From positions 1 through 64,000 of the forward strand of contig JAAXWC010000001.1 in NCBI GenBank assembly GCA_013335175.1: a DNA stretch of 64,000 nucleotides, given 5' to 3'. A program made the position numbers and the translations under genes. Every line of letters starts with the position of its first letter. Position 1 is the first letter of the stretch. The notes under the pieces are model-generated. The model was not told the origin of the DNA. It was given only the letters and a program-made list of their open reading frames with translations, and ran no database searches. Source of the stretch: Candidatus Roizmanbacteria bacterium (GTDB taxonomy: Bacteria > Patescibacteriota > Microgenomatia > UBA1406 > GWC2-37-13). Below, in pieces: positions 63,301-64,000 of the stretch.

Positions 63301-64000
63301 TCGATGCTGTTGGGTTCCCCGAGTTCATATTCATAAAGGCAAACTTTGCTGAGGAGGTAGCCGTACCTCCTAACAAAACATCGGATGTTAGATTTGCAGG
63401 ATAAAGTGCCCCGTTCGATAGCGTCCATAGATTTTGTGCACTTGCACCCGTGGCAAGCACGTTCCATGAAGAACCATTGTAGTAATACAGTTGGCTTGTC
63501 CCCGTGTTGTAGTACATCGACCCACTGCCGATAGCCGTTGGTTCACTTCCAAAATTCCCTATGCGAATCTGGCCGCCATTTGCATAAATATTCCCCGCCA
63601 CTTCCAATTTTTGAGAAGGAGCAGTCGTGCCAATACCGACATTGCCCAAGTTGTCTACAACCATCCTTGTATATACGTCCGTATTTCCACCAGTTCGGAA
63701 GCGAAGTGTTCCACTTTCGGTTGCGACCATAACCACATCACCGCTTCCTGCAGATTGGATGGTAATAGAATTTGCGCTCGAAAGGGTGAAGTTTGCGCTT
63801 GCAAGGGTGGAGCGTACCGCAGGTGTAGCAGCCGCAATTAGCAGATCGCCGGTGTTACTGATATAGGGAATTGAAGATGTTGTTTGCCCAGGTGGAAGGC
63901 CCTGAAGTGTTTCGGCATTTATTGCATATCCCACGTTCGCAATTTGTTGCCGCGGAGACATCTCGGCGTCACTTCCCACGGTTACTCCCAAATAGACATT
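42395..64000 (-). CDS. Giant tail-fibre-like surface protein with internal S74 chaperone (5' end outside window)
   Basis: 7,201 in-frame codons are in view and the frame is still open at the window edge ('NVYLGVTVG'), so the true start lies beyond. From the N-terminal side: 'MSPRQQIANVGYAINAE' (a leader motif I associate with large tail-fibre-domain proteins), then about 60 copies of a beta-structured unit with core 'NVGIGTTAPxxKLDVxG', in larger modules that begin 'NYWNLTNGAL' and recur at roughly 1.2-1.5-kb intervals in the first 6 kb. Non-repetitive insert domains lie near 53.3-52.9, 52.1-51.7 and 50.5-50.0 kb. An S74-type chaperone (44.4-44.1 kb) is followed by about 550 further residues. 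No enzyme motif besides S74 is seen. Probably a fibrous adhesin used for attachment; this is inference. Confidence 0.9.
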   Translation of the reverse strand, partial: NVYLGVTVGSDAEMSPRQQIANVGYAINAETLQGLPPGQTTSSIPYISNTGDLLIAAATPAVRSTLASANFTLSSANSITIQSAGSGDVVMVATESGTLRFRTGGNTDVYTRMVVDNLGNVGIGTTAPSQKLEVAGNIYANGGQIRIGNFGSEPTAIGSGSMYYNTGTSQLYYYNGSSWNVLATGASAQNLWTLSNGALYPANLTSDVLLGGTATSSAKFAFMNMNSGNPTASISGNLAIGNATGNTQTAFMNVLNGGAFNLQTSVGGDAGLSSRLYVANNGNIGIGTNSPLAKLDIAGDASASGSFVMRGTSTNVIKSLNGGRLDFATSVGGDLGLTTQMSLLQNGFLGLGTTAPLYQFDQYGTQNDYLSRIWNASTGDSAAGLFLRVDGNGNLLTLNSNGSDIMTVSNTGANFNVPTSFNAAGDVSMAYDLIFSNPISSFIKSAGALTIQSGDTFSSMDLTLNTFNNGDIVLDPGRFTYVTKNLGVGTNNPLGRLHVSTDLTNLTGAAALIVDQLENQDILTASSSGVTKFVINNAGNVGIGTTLPGYSLDVNGNLNVASTTTFNGQTYSWPGNTGSNGYALVTNGSGTLSWANASSLGTNYWNLTNGALFPMNSTTDLLIGGTSTSSAKFAFINNASGSPTASISGNLALGNATGNNQTAFLNVLNGGAFNLQTSVGGDAGLASRLYVANNGYIGVGITNPSQKLQVNGTIALTAAGQDGSQRYYTYPDANHSWYYNSNLSGKAVDVMSYYQNFRFRLADSTDVLSLDQGGNVGIGTTAPLAKLDIAGDASASGSFVMRGTSTNVIKSLNGGRLDFATSVGGDLGLTTQMSLLQNGFLGLGTTAPAYQFDQYGSQNDYLSRIWNASTGDSAGGLFLRVDGNGNLLTLNSNGSDIMTVSSTGANFNVPTSFNAAGDVSIANDLLFTDMTASFIKSHAPLTIQSGESYESSPLTLNTFNSGDIILDAGGNTIVTKNLGVGTSAPLGRLHVATDLTNLTGASALIVDQLENQDILTASSSGVTKFVINNAGNVGIGTTLPGYSLDVNGNLNVASTTTFNGQTYTWPSGPGSSNYALTTNGSGTLSWASASSLGTNYWNLTNGALFPMNSTADLLVGGTSTSSAKFAFMNVNSGSPTASISGNLSLGNATGNNQTAFLNVLNGGAFNLQTSVGGDAGLASRLYVANNGNVGIGTTSPNAKLALAMAGGASITSAYTNTAIRIKDTNIGSGAKFGISWEQGDIGSTNTLAAIEPTVISGWDTSLDFYTRQGGALTNSLHLDRAGNVGIGTTSPLAKLDVAGDASASGSFVMRGTSTNVIKSLNGGRLDFATSVGGDLGLTTQMSLLQNGFLGLGTTAPSYQFDQYGTQNDYLSRIWNASTGDSAAGLFLRVDGNGNLLTLNSNGSDIMTVSSTGANFNVPTSFNAAGDVSMAYDLIFTNSVASYIKSAAPLYIQAGDSYSSTDLTLNSFNSGNIVLDPGANVLVTKNLGVGTSSPLGRLHVATDLTNLTGAAALIVDQLENQDILTASSSGVTKFVINNAGNVGIGTSSPTQALDVVGNFNLSGTTTFNGQTYTWPSGPGSSNYALTTNGSGTLSWASASSLGTNYWNLTNGALFSMNSTADLLVGGTSTASAKFAFINNAAGSPTASISGNLALGNATGNNQTAFLNVLNGGAFNLQTSVGGDAGLASRFYVANNGYIGIGTTTPAYNLDVVGSGKFTGNIGASQFAALSNGTTINPAFRSWGDSNTGVYFPALHELGFVTNGNERVRFDSNGNVGIGTTSPLAKLDVAGNVNFQGYATASASLAVGYNSVLGGVGNAAFSGNVGIGTTNPGRSLDILASSANGNEIARFTNVNSNQYFSVRSISSSDFSNTYVGGILLDSNMSEMLFGKSIKLMSDGSHLAIGQTTLSSSMSTGALFQVGGATALHGTTIQLGNDATYQGAFKINDGPGNELLRLTTAGNLGIGTTAPAQKLDVVGNIKVSGTTTFNGQTYTWPGASGSNGYALVTNGSGTLSWASASGLGTNYWNLINGALMPQNTSTDLLLGGSSTASAKFAFINNAAGSPTASISGNLALGNATGNNQTAFLNVLNGGAFNLQTSVGGDAGLNSRLYVANNGNVGIGTTSPGFTLHVYNTLNNRQAVFESNRGADTGIQFKNQDRKWSVGTNLYGAGIGNFSIFDDTAVANRFVIDTAGNIGIGTTTPTSKLDISGDASASGSFVMRGTSTNVIKSLNGGRLDFATSVGGDAGLTTQMSLLQNGFLGLGTTAPLYQFDQYGSQNDYLSRIWNANTGSSAGGLFIRVDGTGNLLTLNNNGSDIMTVSPTNTTFNTPTSFTSAGDVSVSYDMLFANPTSSTIKSLATLNIQSGESYDSSDLYLRTYNYGDIVLDAGTNGPSGAGSIKFNDSNVKNATDTTPIGFATGSAEVNTFRSNFASTQSILGALNTAYNAAVAGTGGIWNLNGSNLYPSSTSYNVGIGTTAPGSKLDVAGNVNFQGYATASASLAVGYNSVLGGIGNGVFSGNVGVGTSNPTQKLTVVGGQVDVTAPSAGANLFAGRISGDGYDRVNIDSYGNVITFGGLYSNFFSTKTATQDTKFILPSAGYNLNFRNNADSSSLISITGAGNVGIGTTSPGYPLDVTGSIRATSSLIADPGAGSANASLVLTGRNAGVGSSAQLLADWNGGLTINPKLGQSTRFNYNQSGTGGTVQFYDGQTNEIMRVQQNGNVGIGTTNPSGTLHIGRGQLLIANGTASLPSIASAAKPNSGLNIDPTYGDFIMVVNGIQRGSLNGSGTLSVSQVNAAHAMITGTDSLNTTIAMNVSGSANTGLVVTNAGNVGIGTTSPGQKLDIAGGNILLEGTSVLYLGTSAQSLNQDGYGNINLSNTQSGKLTTLATTGSGAHIILQPGGNVGIGTTNPLQKLDVAGNFQLSGTTTFNSQTYTWPGNTGSNGYALVTNGSGTLSWASASGLGTNYWNLANGALSPMNSTTDLLVGGTSTASAKFAFLNVNSGTPTASIGGVLSLDANGTIQTTAMKPMVLGSSTTGSVQLSPKGTTGLFVDGTGNVGVGTTGPSYELDVTGTINASSTLRVNGLSRISSAGTFYANTGSAGSPGITFNGSTTVGLYRPAANTLGLVTSGAEQMRIDSTGNVGIGTTSPGAKLEVAGAIKTPTTGTLIYNDTNATGNPGSDSFRMKYDSNFYGTNADGLIFEKTDANGASPDGGISFINTGNTGVTNYALTIRGDGNVGIGTTAPGSTLDVNGTLHTANTITVDSGSGSNNAMLQLIGRNGGTANTASIYADYNGNLNIAPANGGLNLSGVSSLSIDKGSGSSNATLTLTGRYSGTGASGSLTANYLGGIILSSAASQPIGLSPGGSTAMTLLSNGNVGIGTTAPAQKLDVVGNFQLSGTTTFNGQTYTWPGNTGSNGYALVTNGSGTLSWATASGLGTNYWNLANGALSPLNSTADLLVGGTSTASAKFAFMNNAAGSPTASISGNLAIGNATGNNQTAFMNVLNGGAFNLQTSVGGDAGLASRFYVANNGNVGIGTTSPIAKLDLQGNLNVSGGLYNNFSNWSPNILQTRTNLMNNTSYDGSAFTGWSNQTPSYLTRSNPSPGSGFSSTVLRWDATGGAQGQRDWASGGAQSAEFILNHTYRVSFKYRSGGPFTIRDRDTTFATVPANATTAKVFSFDYTKTVDSWSNRNFLVNLVDSSICPWVEMDEISIEDITSPTYTIAAYANSTGNVGIGTTNPAAALQINTSVGGTDALIFRDTTNSANARVYFTTPAGSAPDINLDTGSGRVIFPGYAVRFKRIEPSTGTNLDAFFTTLKLGPGSNTNMELYASSVGGTAPEIRATGSDTNINLALIPKGTGGVGIGTTAPSAKLTVVSTSNNTAVFDTTGSNGGSISFAGTGTQFGYIGGASGLLSNGNNNDLAIRSENNIYFSAFGSTTKMAILSNGSVGIGTTVPVEKLDVNGDLKINNMRTRTMTRTLPTTVNDEVDIGTFTLTNGGGSFDISITVPSSGFSVAKEYLLPIKYNQTTNTWTTALPTSSTGSYSSNDFDLDVNVNGSAAMLRLRRTLGSTGGTAYIVIKQEGVNTDTFTASTNTSSVSAPTGYFGSTALTQVNGNVGIGTLTPGALLSVGSTNGFQVDTNGNITKINGAVTSFPSTNASGYLKNNGSGTLTWDNSLTASSMAWSSLTAPVANLSLNMSTYTTGFNWATGTGTNNLFSLTSDASANGTGTLLNLQTGASSTLMPLRVRAGSTEALTVNSSGNVGIGTTSPGNRLQVEGGSAEFATNTNAYPLIISRNHKVSNFEELRVGLDDANTYFNYINDESSSRLSFRLQNTDTETGGGVSANDNTILTLAGSSTGYGAGIGTTNPLSRLDVNGGVAVGSYAGNNAAPSNGLIVSGNVGIGTTNPNYKMDIASGGKIALGSQPNQDKIYLYSTTYGLGIDSSDLVLFTNNTTGISFKNSSYSGSTMMRIMTNGNVGIGTTSPGSALDVAGAIRSTGDMVPGGNGVTRAVVPLAMPNSEIIINSPGWQRVTKTNYAAMTNLFSGVSTLPGATRKYYLVIRKGDDQPGGNGSNWRFACDSGWNGGTDIPGHGFSLVSNWGNIDEGSTNWVEIPPTAVSGASCSSYYWKIDAQMANPGQKMKIMSVSMAAVDVYNGTNIAYSAATGGNDTNPLMTAMNNALIASSSGNLAVGFSTNYFPTNKFEVNGNMYIGNGNLGIGTTAPGYKLDIQGGTGIVGQFSGRVIGANAVNTNEFVTLGQMSSSNLWTRLNGVLSPATSSDVVAATSSATTVGTFTSTGTNTALRAGGTGAYLSVDASGNLTFTNSGTATIGASNNLTIGATGVLTLNAHTLGGDITGNSKNITGVNQLGSATLGVGYTPSTIANGVAAFNGNVGIGTTSPNYKLAIGNGTHQLGVYSDGANGYINASSGNLKLDSNAIGNVTIGEDTQVSDTANGSALSIYRKAAEGNDLLTLNIDSYQVSRIAASRHFALGSGVGYEIAAQSPLTIGHWTNGNTTFKQYGYITAATAEKYVQWQVSDTTDNYELTRQDSNIGYLDIQMPALFSGGNVGIGTTAPAQKLDVVGNFQLSGTTTFNSQTYTWPGNAGSNGAILSTNGSGTLSWTSPASLGTNYWNQANGALSPLNSTVDMFIGGTASSSAKFAFMNVNSGSPTASISGNLALGSPTGTNQTSFLNVLNGGNFNLKTSGGGDAGLASRLYVANNGNVGVGTTSPLAKLDVAGAATISGNLTFYGGPAYIATRARNTLYIGDAETGAVVINPGANATPPLTITADGNVGIGTPYDGYKLSVDGAIRATAFWDTIGGYFLDPANSGTSLITAGKIGIGNISPTEMLDVTGNATISGNLTFNGARTIASRANNALTIGDNQTGNIIVNPNGNLGIGTTTPGFKLDVNGSIRGATIYQGSNQVLDAGSLTGTTNRTAKFTGTNSIGNGSISDLSSSIAMTIDAGGNVGIGTTNPGSNFHIVSSNSNQLRLEEGSNTGAATIRMITDGTATTVLRRYASGNSLANKFGISMDGGTTQNLLIDNSGNVGIGTTAPGAKLDVNGNILVQGGGTIDTEVAGTLTIGGVTQNGLILGRFGQSTTLAGNVQGFTLAGSITGSGSPNISGIGSLSASTGSFSTSVTSPAIYGGTSASSTLTLAGTNNGTPSNANIILNGLGQGNVGIGTTTPGYRLDVNGAINATSILVNGVPVGSGSTQWANGSGGAISYTGGNVGIGTTAPSYPVEISNNYAGGTNLKIRNTNANAWTGFDLFNSNNTKVAYFGAGNPSAAGGANTVYSGSITAIPFTFNTNDTERMRIDANGNVGIGTTAPSAKLEVVDGVYTMRSSFDTGFQVGTTGNSAWVNLGSANGAPILEWFDTSNNILGLIAASGNMGIGTTNPEATLDVSGYARFGSSTNHVVLASGLGTGDKGIWLDYGDVVANTGIIQVEDQGTAYRDLLLNPYGGNVGIGITNPSYKLDVNGAINATSILVNGVPVGTGGTQWANGGGGKISYSGGNVGIGTTAPAAKLEVTDSGATMRFGSNTGFQVATTGTSAWANIGTIDTSPILEWYDISNNPIGVISNNGNVGIGTTTPIRPLQVVGDLVVSGSGNRLSLASNVGGDPLSTKTWHFDNNSNNLRIFQQPNIGTAGTVYMTMADGGNLGIGTTAPAHKLELASDTTATGGIGFGTDVELYRSAANTLALATGDSLNIVSGSYQAGGSTVIDSSRNLTNIGTISSTYLTSGASYVNLTGSAELRTGGTARISNGGNLLNIGTTQFASNIYTWPASQTSGGFLTTNGSGTLSWTTSIPVTSLAFNYLTGGTNTAAAMVVGSGASLNYTGTGTINASTLGTYAVTALPYVNNVTNATLTRSASAPYTLGLNLGNANTWTAAQTFQAATNFPGSGIWDTSGNVGIGTTTTSSYKLTVSGAVSSTGSMYAGGSMYPGNDTSYYLGTLGSGNVGINFESGNYMDFDRTNDVFRFVIANGLRMAISGSSGNVGIGTGSTSPAYKLHVKGTVCLDLNADGNCTDNTAALSDARFKTNVHTISNGLDLVEKLRGVTFNWNGDAYPERLLGTAPSLGFIAQEVEQILPDLVITDQDGFKYLDYSKLTAVLASAIQEQQSQIQALQSTTNALTMNLNPSGDVALNTSTPTASVSTTGLSFDGVKSLLKSLTFTLTNGSQQILTNSGSFAKVIASTITSGLIETEHAIVNGTLAAKHATIDTLDAQLASFQNLIVREKIVSPVIETGDLIATGTATLSKIQTNEIKAKDKNITLDISTDQSGSNTEDASVQQNGTTSNSQTGALAKVIFKGLQGKTVTTIDAAGNINTAGDLSVKNASISGSIVSSVVIANNVQAQTATIAGTLAAHEATIEGKLIAKEIQSENITNLQNQVSSISNQTSSSLQSMEELSKQMNDVQKLLGDIKNQPLPSPAYYQNLSSDSLASGSASLADASVVNLWATGSVNATQAVITDQLTVSQIIVHENSISSLTNELKLAALSQINLMNGAVIIAKDGTITSRGEIIAQGGVRTNEIKAISPDQDVSVVLGARTASGSGEMENAKLKVKDVLGTTVASIDASGSASFQNLSLNKYLAATSSASVLSAPDNFNKNGLNAPAIETDTQSAGIGIIPSGQPEVAIYNTSVTKDSLIYLTPVGENAPQLTVVQKEACTTKTPGCKPYFTVSVGNGIHSDVKFNWLIIH
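44100..44404 (-). other. S74 intramolecular chaperone domain within the giant protein
   Basis: 'LSDARFKTNVHTI' carries the Ser-Lys pair of the endosialidase-type chaperone; the Ser codon is at 44396-44398. Downstream text 'GVTFNWNGDAYP', 'GFIAQEVEQILPDLV' and 'YLDYSKLTAVLASAIQEQ' completes the domain. In phage tail spikes this domain drives trimer folding and then cuts itself off before the Ser. Here 667 residues, counting that Ser, lie from the cut site to the stop codon. Confidence 0.88.
52860..53300 (-). other. Non-repetitive insert domain in the giant protein (carbohydrate-binding-like)
   Basis: About 145 residues between two 'GIGT' units: 'NTSYDGSAFTGWSNQ', 'NHTYRVSFKYRSGGPF' and 'WVEMDEISIED'. 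The pattern of a named-part opening, a central 'YRVSFKYR' strand and a closing 'DEISIED' strand is that of beta-sandwich carbohydrate-binding modules. Ligand unknown. Confidence 0.5.
57000..63420 (-). repeat. Higher-order tandem repeats in the giant gene
   Basis: Near-identical DNA blocks recur around 57260-57380, 59995-60110, 61520-61635 and 62995-63110 (text GACGTTCGTAGAAGTTCCCC in each). The three between 59.2 and 63.1 kb sit at about 1.5-kb spacing, each encoding a module of about 500 residues. Recombination between them could change fibre length. Confidence 0.85.

Noticed and set aside
42648-63866. Dozens of open frames of 60-140 codons on the opposite strand and other frames of the giant gene
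   Set aside because: They are shadows of the repetitive reading frame; their peptides (Pro/Val/Ile-rich 'VVPIPTFP' runs) are complements of the GIGT repeat.
42395-64000. Prophage tail module
   Set aside because: Despite tail-fibre-like repeats and the S74 domain, no capsid, portal, terminase or baseplate gene is visible; neighbours are a prepilin and housekeeping genes.

Overview
The window looks like a piece of chromosome from a Candidate Phyla Radiation (Patescibacteria) bacterium, most likely a Microgenomates-type lineage. This is inferred from the gene repertoire and not from a marker tree: compact, often overlapping housekeeping genes, an IMP dehydrogenase without CBS domains, a membrane-anchored VirD4/HerA-like ATPase, prepilin and PilX-like genes, a GT-C mannosyltransferase-like protein, an O-antigen-ligase/TPR protein and one enormous repetitive tail-fibre-like surface protein.

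Layout. 1-1.1 kb: end of a pilus-type operon. 1.1-4.2 kb: a flavoprotein reductase translationally coupled to a conjugation-type ATPase, read leftward from a promoter whose -10 box overlaps that of the divergent gene at 4210. 4.2-7.0 kb: a small membrane protein, acylphosphatase, tRNA-Ala(GGC), a polytopic membrane protein and a PIG-V-like glycosyltransferase. 7.0-7.6 kb: a duplication hot spot, where a short GIY-YIG endonuclease gene sits between two tRNA-Pro(GGG) copies next to a 116-bp copy of the Walker A segment of the ATPase gene. 7.6-25 kb: GHKL ATPase, dCMP deaminase, glycoside hydrolase, Rpe-like epimerase, M20 peptidase, NUDIX, SGNH and HAD enzymes, an add-guaB-guaA purine operon, enolase, DprA, RpiB, TatD and a glycosyltransferase. 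25-30.5 kb: a carbonic-anhydrase-like protein, a Dcd/Dut-like protein, thyA-folA, queA and tgt. 30.6-31.9 kb: two different toxin-antitoxin modules in opposite orientation. 31.9-41 kb: fmt carrying in-frame palindromic repeats, a probable structured RNA, rho, a CsoR-family repressor with thioredoxin reductase, a LysM/M23 endopeptidase and an O-antigen-ligase/TPR protein. 41.7-64 kb: a prepilin and a giant gene (over 7,200 codons, 5' end outside the window) made of about 60 'GIGT' tail-fibre repeats with an internal S74 self-cleaving chaperone.

Three genome-wide habits stand out. (1) Many genes have a sigma70-like -10 box only 5-10 nt before the start codon, the geometry expected for leaderless mRNAs; I used this to choose several starts. 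(2) Intergenic spaces of more than about 100 bp are commonly filled with short palindromic repeats (ATTCCGG..CCGGAAT, ATTCCCG..CGGGAAT, CCCCTG..CAGGGG types), in places composite and up to 290 bp; two such palindromes lie inside fmt. (3) Genes overlap frequently by 1-47 bp.

How genes work together: dCMP deaminase, ThyA and FolA give a dTMP route; Add, GuaB and GuaA form part of an adenosine-to-GMP salvage route; QueA and Tgt act in tRNA queuosine modification; pilin-type proteins, the giant fibre, M23/LysM and glycosyltransferases build the cell surface that such host-attached cells depend on.
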